Part shown: positions 26,371-35,672 of the stretch, piece by piece
Position numbering within the stretch: the stretch's first letter is position 1
Layout: the number at the start of each line of letters is the position of its first letter
Origin: Pelistega sp.
Lineage (GTDB): Bacteria; Pseudomonadota; Gammaproteobacteria; Burkholderiales; Burkholderiaceae_B
Direction: 5' to 3'
Assembly: GCA_030538255.1 (NCBI GenBank)
Contig: JAUNUI010000018.1
Span: 2,471 to 65,448 of the forward strand
DNA: 62,978 bases
Translations under genes and position numbers: made by a program
The notes under the pieces: generated by a model
The model's database searches: none
What the model was told of the DNA's origin: nothing
The model's input: the letters and a program-made list of their open reading frames with translations, nothing else

Positions 26371-27921
26371 ATGTCAGAACGTCGATTTTACAAAAAAGCG
26401 TTAACGCTAATGCTTGCTTCAACACTTGGGTTTGCTTTATCAATGCCATATGCCCAAGCGGCTACGCCGAAAGACACTTTAGTTATCTCTAAGGCCTCAG
26501 ATCCGCAGACTTTAGATCCAGCGATTACGATGGATAACAACGACTGGAGCGTTACATACCCAAGTTATCAACACTTAGTCAAATACACTAAAGGCACTAC
26601 GGAGGTTGCAGGTGAACTCGCAGAGAGTTGGACGACTTCAGCGGATAACCTAGTTTGGACTTTTAAATTGCATGGTGGCAATAAGTTTGCTGATGGTTCT
26701 GAAGTGAACGCTGAGGCAGTTAAATATACTTTCGACCGTTTAATGCGGATGAAGCAGGGGCCTTCTGAACCATTTCCGACAGGTATGAAAGTAGCTGTGA
26801 AAGGACCGCTTGAGGTGGAGTTTACGCTAGATACGCCGTTTGCACCATTCCTCAATATTTTGGCGAATAATGGTGCGGGTATTATCAATCCTAAAGTAGA
26901 GCAAGAAGCTGGTGGCGCTGACCAGTATTTGGCCGCGAATACGGCTGGCTCAGGTGCGTATCAATTAGTCAAATGGGAAAAAGGACAGCAAATTTTACTT
27001 GAACGTAATCCTCATTTTGCAGGAACCAAACCGAGTCTCGATAAAGTGGTTTTCAAAATTGTTCCTGATGCTTCAGCACAGCGCTTACAGCTACAAAATG
27101 GTGATCTCGACATCGTCTCTAAACTACCAGTTGACCAAATTACTGCCTTGCAATCTAAACCAGGTGTGGTGTTCGATAAAGTGCCATCACTTTTAGTAAC
27201 TTACCTGTATTTAAACAATAAAAAAGGCCCCTTAAGCAATGTTGATGCCCGTAAAGGCATCTCAGATGCAATTGATTACCAAGGCATTCTAGAGGGTGTG
27301 ATTAATAATCAAGGCAAGCTTTTAAAAGGCCCAATCCCCGATGGTATGTGGGCCTATGATGCAAGCAACCCTGATTTTACCCAGAACCCTGATGGTGCTA
27401 AAGAAAGCTTTGCTAAAGCCAATCTAGGCAAGCAATCGCTTACGATGCTGTACTCTAATCGTGATCCTAATTGGGAGCCGATTGCCTTAACGGTACAAGC
27501 TAATCTAGCGACTTATGGCATCAATGTTAAGTTAGAGAAATTGGCGAATGCCACCATGCGCGATCGCTTAGGTACAGGTGATTTTGATATTGCGATTGGT
27601 AACTGGAGTCCTGACTTTGCTGATCCTTTCATGTTTATGAATTATTGGTTTGATTCCAGCAAAGCAGGTCTACCAGGAAATCGTTCGTTCTATGAAAATG
27701 CCGAAGTAGATAAGTTGGTACGTAAAGCGGCTGAAATTAGTGAACCAGAAGAGCGTACCAAGCTTTATCAAGAAGCTCAAAAGCAGGTGCTGAAAGATTA
27801 TGCTTATGTCTACTTATTCCAAAAGAGTGAGCAAATTGGTTTACGTGATAATGTTAAAGGCTATGCCTATAACCCTATGTTAGATGATGTATATAATGTC
27901 GTGGACATCACAAAAGAATAG
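26371..27921 (+). CDS. Peptide ABC importer, substrate-binding protein (family 5)
   Basis: Periplasmic binding protein of the DppA/OppA/NikA type, 516 residues from ATG 26371 (the frame is open to 26326 but the signal sequence and an AGGAT site support 26371). The signal peptide ends near residue 34 (A-Q-A-A-T). Family features are the D-P-Q-T-L-D-P segment, L-A-E-S-W near 80 and K-F-A-D-G-S-E-V-N-A near 110. It is the first gene of a complete B-C-D-F importer; the exact ligand (dipeptide, oligopeptide, glutathione) cannot be told. A strong stem-loop follows its stop, as is usual for highly expressed binding proteins. Confidence 0.9.
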   Translation: MSERRFYKKALTLMLASTLGFALSMPYAQAATPKDTLVISKASDPQTLDPAITMDNNDWSVTYPSYQHLVKYTKGTTEVAGELAESWTTSADNLVWTFKLHGGNKFADGSEVNAEAVKYTFDRLMRMKQGPSEPFPTGMKVAVKGPLEVEFTLDTPFAPFLNILANNGAGIINPKVEQEAGGADQYLAANTAGSGAYQLVKWEKGQQILLERNPHFAGTKPSLDKVVFKIVPDASAQRLQLQNGDLDIVSKLPVDQITALQSKPGVVFDKVPSLLVTYLYLNNKKGPLSNVDARKGISDAIDYQGILEGVINNQGKLLKGPIPDGMWAYDASNPDFTQNPDGAKESFAKANLGKQSLTMLYSNRDPNWEPIALTVQANLATYGINVKLEKLANATMRDRLGTGDFDIAIGNWSPDFADPFMFMNYWFDSSKAGLPGNRSFYENAEVDKLVRKAAEISEPEERTKLYQEAQKQVLKDYAYVYLFQKSEQIGLRDNVKGYAYNPMLDDVYNVVDITKE

Positions 27922-27964
27922 TTATCATGATGCTTTTGTGCTTTATTGACTAATAAAAAGTAGA

Positions 27965-28004
27965 CCGGGATAGTGCTTCACCTTAGGTGGGGCGAATATC
28001 CCGG
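27965..28004 (+). terminator. Intercistronic stem-loop after the binding protein
   Basis: CCGGGATA (27965-27972) pairs with TATCCCGG (27997-28004), with an inner CACC/GGTG pair, and no T run. Position between binding protein and permease suggests partial attenuation or protection of the 5' message, raising binding-protein levels over permease. Confidence 0.75.
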
Positions 28005-28017
28005 CTCTCATATACCT

Positions 28018-29034
28018 ATGTCTTTTTTTCAAATTATTCGTAAGCGTCTTATAGGCATCGTCTTCGTAGTCTTAGGCGTGTCGATTATTACGTTTATTGT
28101 CTCGCACCTGATTCCAGGGGACCCTGCGCGCTTAATCGCAGGTGATCGCGCTACTGACGAAATTGTTCAGGCAATTCGTGAGAAATTAGGCCTGAATTTA
28201 CCGCTGTATGAACAGTATTGGATTTACCTCAAGGGTCTAGTACAAGGTGACTTAGGGACCTCAATTAGAACGGGTAGGCCTGTTTTACAGGACTTATTAA
28301 CCTTCTTCCCGGCCACGCTTGAATTAGCGCTGGTGTCTTTATTTATGGCTGTATTGATTGGGGTTCCATTAGGTGTCTTGTCCGCCGTATATAAGAATCA
28401 ATGGATAGATCAGATTGCGCGAACTCTGTCAGTGATAGGAATTTCTATGCCAGCCTTCTGGTTAGGCTTAGGTTTAATTATTGTTTTTTATGGGCATCTT
28501 TCTTGGTTGCCTGGTGGAGGTCGCTTAGCGCAGGGCATTGCGCCGCCGCCAAGCATCAGTGGGTTTTATTTAATTGATTCTCTATTAAGCGGTCAATGGA
28601 CGACTTTTTGGAGTGCGCTTAAACATATTATTTTGCCATCGATAACCTTAAGTTTCGTGCATCTTGGTGTCGTTGCTCGGCAAATCCGTTCCTCCATGTT
28701 AGAGCAATTGAGTGAGGATTATGTGCGTACTGCGAAAGCCTATGGTTTAAGCAAATGGCATGTGATTATCCGTCATGCGCTACCGAATGCCTTAATACCA
28801 TCAGTGACGGTCTTGGGTTTGGCGATGGGGGATTTATTATATGGCGCTGTTTTAACAGAGACCGTTTTTGCATGGCCAGGTATGGGTTTATATGTGGTTG
28901 ATTCAATCCAAGCACTGGATTTTCCTGCGGTCATGGGTTTTGCCGTTTTGGTTTCTTTTGTCTATGTGTTGTTAAACTTATGTATCGATCTTTTGTATTT
29001 AATTATTGATCCTCGTATTAAGGAGGTAGGATAA
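28018..29034 (+). CDS. Peptide ABC importer permease (DppB-like)
   Basis: 338-residue inner-membrane permease from ATG 28018, with six hydrophobic segments. It has the N-terminal DppB/OppB signature (R-L-x-G-I, then S-H-L-I-P-G-D-P-A-R) and the EAA coupling loop (Y-V-R-T-A-K-A-Y-G-L-S) near residue 235. The open frame reaches back to 27973 across the hairpin, which is unlikely to be coding. It overlaps the next permease as TAATG. Confidence 0.93.
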   Translation: MSFFQIIRKRLIGIVFVVLGVSIITFIVSHLIPGDPARLIAGDRATDEIVQAIREKLGLNLPLYEQYWIYLKGLVQGDLGTSIRTGRPVLQDLLTFFPATLELALVSLFMAVLIGVPLGVLSAVYKNQWIDQIARTLSVIGISMPAFWLGLGLIIVFYGHLSWLPGGGRLAQGIAPPPSISGFYLIDSLLSGQWTTFWSALKHIILPSITLSFVHLGVVARQIRSSMLEQLSEDYVRTAKAYGLSKWHVIIRHALPNALIPSVTVLGLAMGDLLYGAVLTETVFAWPGMGLYVVDSIQALDFPAVMGFAVLVSFVYVLLNLCIDLLYLIIDPRIKEVG

Positions 29035-29906
29035 TGAATACATATTCTTCTGAGCAAAGCTTGAGAAATCGACTGGCTTATCTTTGGTATCAGCTAAAAC
29101 GCAGCCCAATGACGTTGATAGGAATTGGCATTATTTTTACTATGTGTTTGCTGGCTATCTTGGCTCCTGTGATTGCACCTTATGCTCCTGATGCTATTAA
29201 CTTAAGAGCTCGATTGCAGGCGCCTTCCTTGACGCATCTCTTTGGTACTGACGAGGTAGGGAGAGATATTTTTAGTCGAGTGCTTTACGGTGGACAGCAG
29301 TCTATTGGTGTTGGTGTATTTGTTGCCCTAGTAGCGAGTATTATCGGCTCAACGATTGGATGCTTTGCTGGCATTATTGGTAAATGGGTGGATTCACTCA
29401 TTATGCGTATTATGGACATTATGCTCTCGGTACCTTCACTGATATTAACCATGGCCCTTGCCGCTGCCTTAGGACCGAGTTTATTCAATGCCATGCTAGC
29501 GATTACCTTAGTAAGAATTCCTTATTACGTACGGTTAGCACGTGGCCAAACCTTAAGTATCCGTGAAATGAGCTATGTCAAAGCGGCCCAAACCTTTGGA
29601 GCGACACGAAATCATATTGTGCGCTGGCATATTTTACGTAATGCTTCGGGTCCTATTATTGTGCAGATGACTTTAGACATTGGGAATGCCATTTTGATGG
29701 CAGCAGCCTTAGGGTTTATTGGTTTGGGTGCGCAACAGCCTACTGCTGAGTGGGGTGCCATGATTTCTTCGGGTCGAAATTTTTTAATCGATCAATGGTG
29801 GTACTCAACCTTCCCAGGAGTAGCGATTTTACTCACGGCAATTGGTTTTAATTTATTGGGTGATGGGGTGCGTGATTTATTAGACCCCAAACAGAAGGTG
29901 AAATAA
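29034..29906 (+). CDS. Peptide ABC importer permease (DppC-like)
   Basis: 290-residue second permease with the DppC/OppC N-terminal region (L-K-R-S-P-M-T-L-I-G), the H-L-F-G-T-D-E-V-G-R-D-I-F-S-R block near 65 and the EAA loop (Y-V-K-A-A-Q-T-F-G-A) near 180. Its start overlaps the DppB-like stop and its own stop overlaps the next ATG, so the whole importer is translationally coupled. Confidence 0.93.
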   Translation: MNTYSSEQSLRNRLAYLWYQLKRSPMTLIGIGIIFTMCLLAILAPVIAPYAPDAINLRARLQAPSLTHLFGTDEVGRDIFSRVLYGGQQSIGVGVFVALVASIIGSTIGCFAGIIGKWVDSLIMRIMDIMLSVPSLILTMALAAALGPSLFNAMLAITLVRIPYYVRLARGQTLSIREMSYVKAAQTFGATRNHIVRWHILRNASGPIIVQMTLDIGNAILMAAALGFIGLGAQQPTAEWGAMISSGRNFLIDQWWYSTFPGVAILLTAIGFNLLGDGVRDLLDPKQKVK

Positions 29907-30916
29907 TGCAGAAATCCCAAGACTTATCACCTGAAGCGGTATTGTCTATTAAGAATTTGTCCATTGAGTTCCCGATTTACAAGGGCTCTGTGAAAGCGCT
30001 TAATGGGGTGAGTTTAGAGGTTTATCCCGGCGAGATTGTTGGTCTAGTAGGAGAGTCTGGTTCAGGTAAATCGGTGACTGCTATGATGAGTAATCGACTC
30101 ATTGCAGAGGATGCCTACCGAGTCAAAGAAGGTACGATACATCTACTTGGTAAGAATATCTTAAGCTGTCCTGAAAGCGATATGTTAGCGATTCGTGGTA
30201 AACAAATTGCCATGATTTTCCAAGAACCCATGACGGCGTTAAATCCTGTGATGAAAGTGGGTAAGCAGTTACTTGGTGTGATTTTGCGTCACCAGTCAAT
30301 TTCAACACAGGCGGCTAAAGATAAAGCGATTAAGTTATTGCGCGATATGGAAATTGGCGACCCTGAACAGGTGTTTAATAGTTATCCCTTTGAACTGTCG
30401 GGTGGTATGCGTCAGCGGATTATGATTGCGCTAGCCTTCTCCTGTGATCCACAACTCTTAATCGCTGATGAGCCGACAACGGCACTTGATGTCACTGTGC
30501 AAAAGCAAGTCTTATTATTGCTCAAAAACCGTGCCTTGCAGACAGGTACAGCGATTTTATTAATTACTCATGATTTAGCGGTAGTGTCTCAATTCTGCGA
30601 ACGTGTTTATGTGATGTATGCTGGCAGTATCGTAGAAGAGGGCTTGACTCAAGAGGTTTTATACACGCCCAAGCATCCTTATACACGGGGGCTTTTAGCT
30701 GGTTTGCCTGAAAAAGCCTTAGCAGGGGAGGAGTTAAGCACCATCCCTGGGCAAGTGCCGAATTTAGCACAGCTGCCAGAGGGTTGTAGTTTTATGGGAA
30801 GGTGTGTTGAGCGCCAAGAAATTTGTCATCAACGACCTTCCTTATTGAAGATAAATCCATCCAGTCAGCATAAAACAGCCTGTTGGGTAGTGCAACAAGA
30901 GGTCATCAATGAGTGA
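29906..30916 (+). CDS. Peptide ABC importer ATPase (DppD-like)
   Basis: 336-residue ATPase: Walker A G-E-S-G-S-G-K-S near residue 49, Q loop F-Q-E-P-M-T-A-L-N, signature L-S-G-G-M-R-Q-R near 160, Walker B L-L-I-A-D-E-P-T-T-A-L-D near 180, and the C-terminal oligopeptide-transporter extension with its conserved cysteines (G-C-S-F, C-x-x-x-x-x-I-C). It pairs with the DppF-like subunit, whose start overlaps its 3' end by 8 bases. Confidence 0.95.
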   Translation: MQKSQDLSPEAVLSIKNLSIEFPIYKGSVKALNGVSLEVYPGEIVGLVGESGSGKSVTAMMSNRLIAEDAYRVKEGTIHLLGKNILSCPESDMLAIRGKQIAMIFQEPMTALNPVMKVGKQLLGVILRHQSISTQAAKDKAIKLLRDMEIGDPEQVFNSYPFELSGGMRQRIMIALAFSCDPQLLIADEPTTALDVTVQKQVLLLLKNRALQTGTAILLITHDLAVVSQFCERVYVMYAGSIVEEGLTQEVLYTPKHPYTRGLLAGLPEKALAGEELSTIPGQVPNLAQLPEGCSFMGRCVERQEICHQRPSLLKINPSSQHKTACWVVQQEVINE

Positions 30917-31892
30917 TAAAACTTTATTATCATTAAAAGATATTTATGTTCGTTTTCCCTTAAAACGTAATTTTCTTGGCAAGGCTAGGGCATATGCTCA
31001 TGCACTCAATGGTGTGAGCCTTGATATTCAACGAGGAGAAACTCTAGGCATTGTCGGTGAATCAGGTTGTGGAAAAAGTACCTTAGCGCAAGTATTAATG
31101 AGTCTCTTACCGCCTACTCAAGGGACAATGCAATGGCATAAAAAAGAGACAAAACCATCGATTCAAATTGTTTTTCAAGATCCACAATCTTCTTTAGACC
31201 CACGCTTACCTGTGTGGAAAGTGATCACTGAGCCTCTCTATGTGAAGGGCGGCATGTCGGCGAAAGCCTTACGCCAAAGAGCAGAAGAACTCGCCCAACA
31301 AGTTGGTATACGTACTGAATATTTAGAACGATTTCCGCATGAGTTTTCGGGTGGGCAACGTCAGCGAATTGCTATTGCACGTGCATTAGCACCTAAACCT
31401 GACCTTATTGTGCTTGATGAACCGACCTCAGCATTGGATATTTCTGTACAAGCCCAGATTCTGAATTTACTCAATGAATTACAAAAGCAACTCGGGCTGA
31501 GCTATATCTTGATTTCTCATAATGTCTCGGTCGTTAAGTATATGAGTCAGCGTATGGGAGTCATGTATCTAGGACAGATCTTAGAGCTTGGAAAAACTCA
31601 AGACATTATGGCGTCTCCCTCTCATCCGTATACGCAATTATTATTAGATGCGGTACCTAATCTTCAAAGCTCTTTAGATTTAAAAGACAAACTAGAGGCG
31701 CAAGATTTACCAAGTAATCGTAACTTACCGAATGGCTGCTATTTTTATGATCGCTGTTCCAAACGTGACACGGATAAGTGTATGCAGCCTCAAGCCTTGT
31801 TAGCAATACCTTTACAGACAGGCTCAGCAGAAGAAGTCGTAGAGCCGCAGCGATGGGTACGCTGTTGGCGAATTTTAGAAGATCGATACTAA
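30909..31892 (+). CDS. Peptide ABC importer ATPase (DppF-like)
   Basis: 327-residue partner ATPase: Walker A G-E-S-G-C-G-K-S, Q loop F-Q-D-P-Q-S-S-L-D-P, signature F-S-G-G-Q-R-Q-R, Walker B I-V-L-D-E-P-T-S-A-L-D, and the C-terminal oligo/dipeptide extension (N-G-C-Y-F, R-C). Last gene of the importer operon. The following 253 bases to flp hold two imperfect copies of CTATCCGATG-x-TATTGA 71 bases apart and no clear terminator. Confidence 0.94.
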   Translation: MSDKTLLSLKDIYVRFPLKRNFLGKARAYAHALNGVSLDIQRGETLGIVGESGCGKSTLAQVLMSLLPPTQGTMQWHKKETKPSIQIVFQDPQSSLDPRLPVWKVITEPLYVKGGMSAKALRQRAEELAQQVGIRTEYLERFPHEFSGGQRQRIAIARALAPKPDLIVLDEPTSALDISVQAQILNLLNELQKQLGLSYILISHNVSVVKYMSQRMGVMYLGQILELGKTQDIMASPSHPYTQLLLDAVPNLQSSLDLKDKLEAQDLPSNRNLPNGCYFYDRCSKRDTDKCMQPQALLAIPLQTGSAEEVVEPQRWVRCWRILEDRY

Positions 31893-32145
31893 CTATCCGA
31901 TGCTATTGAATAGGCTACTTAAGACGTGGAGGATAATGCATTATTATCTGAAAATGAGACTATCTATCCGATGTTATTGATTAGCTTATTGCAGACTAAT
32001 GTTGTGCTGTTGATAAGGCTTTTCAAACAAATAAGTAGTCTTTTACTAGGACAATTCTAGCTATTGTTAGAACTGCGAATTGTTCCCAAGGCCGAGCTAT
32101 AGCAAACTACTCCCAATTCTTTTAATCAATTAACGGAGAGTAGCT

Positions 32146-32415
32146 ATGCAAAAATCCTTACGTAAACAACGTGGCCAAGGCATGACCGAGTACATCATTA
32201 TTGTTGCCTTAGTCGCTGTAGCGGCGATCGCGGTGTATCAATTATTCGGCCAAGTCGTGCGTTCGCAAACTGCGGCAATGGCTAAAGAACTCGCCGGTGA
32301 AGATGGTACGAGTGAGTCACAAATTGCCCAGCAGGCGGCGGAAAGTGCGGCAGCACAGACAGCAGCAAAATCATTAAAAAGTTTTACGGGTAATGCTGCG
32401 GCTGCAGGTAATTAA
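32146..32415 (+). CDS. flp: Flp-type (type IVb) prepilin
   Basis: 89-residue major pilin of a Tad pilus. A short basic leader ends in Gly, and the mature N terminus Q-G-M-T-E-Y carries Glu at +5 and Tyr at +6, the Flp signature, followed by the hydrophobic helix I-I-I-V-A-L-V-A-V-A-A-I. The tail is Ala/Gln/Ser-rich. GGAG precedes the ATG. First gene of the tad locus; the next gene starts two bases after its stop. Confidence 0.92.
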   Translation: MQKSLRKQRGQGMTEYIIIVALVAVAAIAVYQLFGQVVRSQTAAMAKELAGEDGTSESQIAQQAAESAAAQTAAKSLKSFTGNAAAAGN

Positions 32416-32416
32416 T

Positions 32417-33925
32417 ATGTATCGCTCTGCTTTAAAGGCGCAATCAGGCCAGGCTTTGCTTTTAGGCATGCTGTTTTTAGCCATATTATCCATCGCATTA
32501 ATTGCTATGTATAATAATGGCCGCTTGATTGCCGCTCGTCTTAAGCAAACCCATGCTGTTGATGCAGCTGCTTATTCGGGGGCATTGATTCAAGCACGTG
32601 CTTTAAATATGCAAGCTTATATCAATTTAGCTCAGGTCGGCCACCAAATGGCGATGGCCCATCTGGTGACTTTAGGGTCATGGGCACGATGGAGTAGCAC
32701 CGAAGGCATGCAATTAACACGCGCTAACCCACCTGCTTATGTGATTGCTATGCATTTTGGAGCTAAGCATGGTTTAGCTTATGGGCAGGCGAGTAGAGCA
32801 AGAGCAATTGCTTCAATTGCCAATCAAAACAATCAATTACACCAGCAATTTGCTGAGCATGATCGCATTGCGCAGCAGGTTTTAGCACGTGTGAGTAATG
32901 CGGTGCATAAATCCATGGAGGAGGCTAGAGATAATGCCATCCAAGAGGTGTTGCAGCAAAACTACCCTGACCGTATTGTACTAGCGAGTAAAATCTTAAA
33001 GTCAAGCTCCCTTGCGCATGAGGCGGAGTCTGTTATTGGTGGAACAGAACTGCAAGCAGGATCAAGCCTTTATTCGGCCTCGCCGCCATCAGCATCATCA
33101 TCAGAATCACCATTAGCATCACCATTAACATCACTCAAGCATTTTATGCCGCTTCTAGAGAAGAGTCGCGTAGAGTCTGGGGCCTTAACGTGGACAGTAG
33201 CACAGCCTTCTTATCAGAGGTTTGGTGCCGTTTACCGACCTAAGGCCAATTATCGTTCTTTGCTTACCGAGGTTGCTGCAGTTTATGATTTTTTAGATGC
33301 TCGTGACTTTACCCATAAAAGCCTGCTACCTGTGAGCATGCGTTGTCCTACTTGGCGCCATGAGTTGCGCCGCCGTGGTCATACGATATTGAACGGACAG
33401 GGTAATTGGCAGTCGATGGATACTCAGTCCTACCATGCTTTACGTTCAAATAAATGGATCGGTTGCTACTATCGAGAATATCCGATGGGTTGGGGTTGGA
33501 TACCGGGACAATCAGGCAGTGTGCCTGCTGGTATGGAGTATGCTGAGGATCCTCCGGACGATTTCTCTAGTCAAGACTTTTGGCGCTGGGTACAGTCAGC
33601 GACGAATTGGAATATTTTTACTGGTTCGTCAAATCCACTGGCTAACTCACGTGCCATACGTGATCGTCAACGATGGTCAGGGGGTGGCTTGGTGCCTTAT
33701 CTCGATATTCGTGATGCGAATAAGCAGGCCAACTTAGCGTTTTCTCTAAGCTTACGCCAATATGACGTTCAAGGACATACCTTAAATACCACAAGTTCAG
33801 CACAAACATTTTTTGAAAGACCAACGAAAAGAAGGGATGGCCGCTATGAAAGACCGAACTTTTGGCATCCCTATTGGCAAGCGCGCTTAGTCGACCCATC
33901 TATCGTGGAAGGAGAGAGCAACTGA
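32417..33925 (+). CDS. TadG-like Flp pilus assembly protein
   Basis: 502 residues from ATG 32417. Residues about 8-50 form the TadE/TadG N-terminal segment: a Q-S-G-Q-A-L-L-L-G-M start, a single membrane helix, then H-A-V-D-A-A-A-Y-S-G-A, typical of TadG-like minor pseudopilins. The rest is a large predicted periplasmic domain without a recognised fold, with a Ser/Pro/Ala-rich stretch around residue 225. Its stop overlaps the next ATG. Confident as a pilus assembly component from motif and context, not from a full-length match. Confidence 0.8.
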   Translation: MYRSALKAQSGQALLLGMLFLAILSIALIAMYNNGRLIAARLKQTHAVDAAAYSGALIQARALNMQAYINLAQVGHQMAMAHLVTLGSWARWSSTEGMQLTRANPPAYVIAMHFGAKHGLAYGQASRARAIASIANQNNQLHQQFAEHDRIAQQVLARVSNAVHKSMEEARDNAIQEVLQQNYPDRIVLASKILKSSSLAHEAESVIGGTELQAGSSLYSASPPSASSSESPLASPLTSLKHFMPLLEKSRVESGALTWTVAQPSYQRFGAVYRPKANYRSLLTEVAAVYDFLDARDFTHKSLLPVSMRCPTWRHELRRRGHTILNGQGNWQSMDTQSYHALRSNKWIGCYYREYPMGWGWIPGQSGSVPAGMEYAEDPPDDFSSQDFWRWVQSATNWNIFTGSSNPLANSRAIRDRQRWSGGGLVPYLDIRDANKQANLAFSLSLRQYDVQGHTLNTTSSAQTFFERPTKRRDGRYERPNFWHPYWQARLVDPSIVEGESN

Positions 33926-34785
33926 TGAACATTAAGCAATTAATCGCTACTCATCTTAAATTAGCGCAAGGATTTAAGTCAGTGCCTCTTAAACTCTCAC
34001 GACATAAAGGTCTTCGCCAACCATCAAGCAGTCTTAAGCAAATGGCTGGACAATCGCTTGCTGAAACCTTGGTCGTAATGTTGGCTATATTGATATTTTT
34101 CACGGCGATTCCATGGTTAGGTCGTTTATTGGATATTGGATTAAATCAAGCGAATGCAAGTGCTTATGCAGCTTTTCAATATACACGTCAACTTGATGGT
34201 GTCGATGAAAGGGATATAAAGGAGCGTTTCTTTCTAGGGGCGGACAAAAACTGGCGCGATCGTCGACAAGAGCTTTTGATGAGTTCTGATCGCGTACATA
34301 TTTCGGTGGGGCATGAAAAGCGCTTAAGTACATTGATGCAACCAGGTATGCAAGCTGAGCATGCACAAGCGCTGCGAGAGGGATGGAAGATTGAAGATAA
34401 GGGTGTTGTCCAAGCTAGACTGAGCGCCTCACCTGCGTACAGTAGAGTAGGGGGTGCAAAGACAACTGCTCTGGGGCTTGATCTCGGCTTCTTCGATCAA
34501 TTAAATCCACGTCTAAGCAACCATACCGCTATCTTAAGTGATGCCGCACATGCAAGTTCAGATATTGAGTCGCATCAACGTACTGCATGGTCACCTGAGG
34601 CTTGGAGTAATGCGGCTAATGGATCATATGAGTTAGGCCGTAAGATCCAGTCGTACGCTGGCCCAGTTGATGCGGGCTTTAATCGCGCAGAGCCCGTTTT
34701 TGATTGGTTAGTGCCATGGGCAGGTAAATTACCAGGCCATCATACGCAAAGAAAACCTTTTTCTGAGAGGACGGTTCATCCATGA
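33925..34785 (+). CDS. TadE-like pseudopilin of the Tad locus
   Basis: 286 residues from ATG 33925, which has AAGGAGAG in front and overlaps the previous stop. A short positively charged leader is followed by G-Q-S-L-A-E-T-L-V-V-M-L-A-I-L-I-F-F (about residues 38-56), a class III-type signal with Glu at +5 after the Gly, then a polar domain. This places it with TadE/TadF minor pilins, although it is longer than usual. The remaining domain is not recognised. Confidence 0.75.
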   Translation: MNIKQLIATHLKLAQGFKSVPLKLSRHKGLRQPSSSLKQMAGQSLAETLVVMLAILIFFTAIPWLGRLLDIGLNQANASAYAAFQYTRQLDGVDERDIKERFFLGADKNWRDRRQELLMSSDRVHISVGHEKRLSTLMQPGMQAEHAQALREGWKIEDKGVVQARLSASPAYSRVGGAKTTALGLDLGFFDQLNPRLSNHTAILSDAAHASSDIESHQRTAWSPEAWSNAANGSYELGRKIQSYAGPVDAGFNRAEPVFDWLVPWAGKLPGHHTQRKPFSERTVHP

Positions 34786-35672
34786 TGCGTAGGTATAAGG
34801 AAACAATGAATCTCATGTGTCAGCTTGACCTCAAGAGGCTGAGTTATGTATCGATGTCGCTTAGTTTATGTTTGAAGCTTGTGATTGGCCTAGTGGGAAT
34901 AGCTAGTCTGTGCGCACCGACTACTTCACACGCAAGTATTAAGGCTGAAACAGGCTCAAGCATATTATCCGTTCAGAGTGATGGGGAAATAAATAATCCA
35001 TTCATTGCTGAGGCGAGCTATTTACACCTATGGCGTCAAGGTATAAGCATTATTCAAGGATTAAATCTGCATGCCGCTGAGCCAAGTTTTGTGGGCAAAG
35101 TGTTTGGTTTGCCTATGATCAGTTGGACCTATTATAAGCAAGAACGCTTAGAGACAATTTTGCACGTTTTGTCACAGAAAAAGCACCCCTTTCGCTATAT
35201 CGATGTCGTCAATGGCTTAACCCTACTACAGGCTGATTTACCCAAGGCTAAGGCGATTATGCATTTACAGGCCGAGGGGCAAGAGGCCTATTCAGCTTAT
35301 TTGAGCATTATCACTCATGCAGAGAGTCCCAGCGGAGTTCGTTCAAATACGCTTGATTCTGGCACTGATGAGGCGCTACTGGCGTGGTTGGGGCAAGAAG
35401 GACAAGTGTTAATGGATGTTGAAACCCATATGGTTGAGAGCAGTCGCTTGCAGCAGCAGTGGATTTTTATGCTGCCTCATGAAGCGCAGTTTTTGCGCGT
35501 CAAGATGCGTGAATTACTGCATAACTTTGCCTGGCAAGAGCAAAGTAATCTAGGCTTAGCCCTAAATCAATGGCACAAGAATGGTCAAGTCCTTCACTAC
35601 TATATTGACACAATTGAAAACAATACAACTTTATATCTGAACTATTCAAAAAATTATAAGGATGATTTATGA
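34782..35672 (+). CDS. Unrecognised secreted protein in the tad locus
   Basis: 296 residues with a hydrophobic segment at about 28-48 that reads as a signal sequence ending near T-S-H-A-S. The mature part is rich in Leu, His and Gln with no motif I recognise. It overlaps both neighbours by 4 bases (ATGA), so it is part of the same message. RcpB/CpaD, TadD and TadF are otherwise missing from the locus, and this protein could fill one of those places, but nothing in the sequence proves it. Confidence 0.6.
   Translation: MMRRYKETMNLMCQLDLKRLSYVSMSLSLCLKLVIGLVGIASLCAPTTSHASIKAETGSSILSVQSDGEINNPFIAEASYLHLWRQGISIIQGLNLHAAEPSFVGKVFGLPMISWTYYKQERLETILHVLSQKKHPFRYIDVVNGLTLLQADLPKAKAIMHLQAEGQEAYSAYLSIITHAESPSGVRSNTLDSGTDEALLAWLGQEGQVLMDVETHMVESSRLQQQWIFMLPHEAQFLRVKMRELLHNFAWQEQSNLGLALNQWHKNGQVLHYYIDTIENNTTLYLNYSKNYKDDL

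Noticed and set aside
33100-33150. Microsatellite of CATCAC/CATTAG words
   Set aside because: It is a Ser/Pro/Ala-rich coding stretch inside the TadG-like gene with no regular period.
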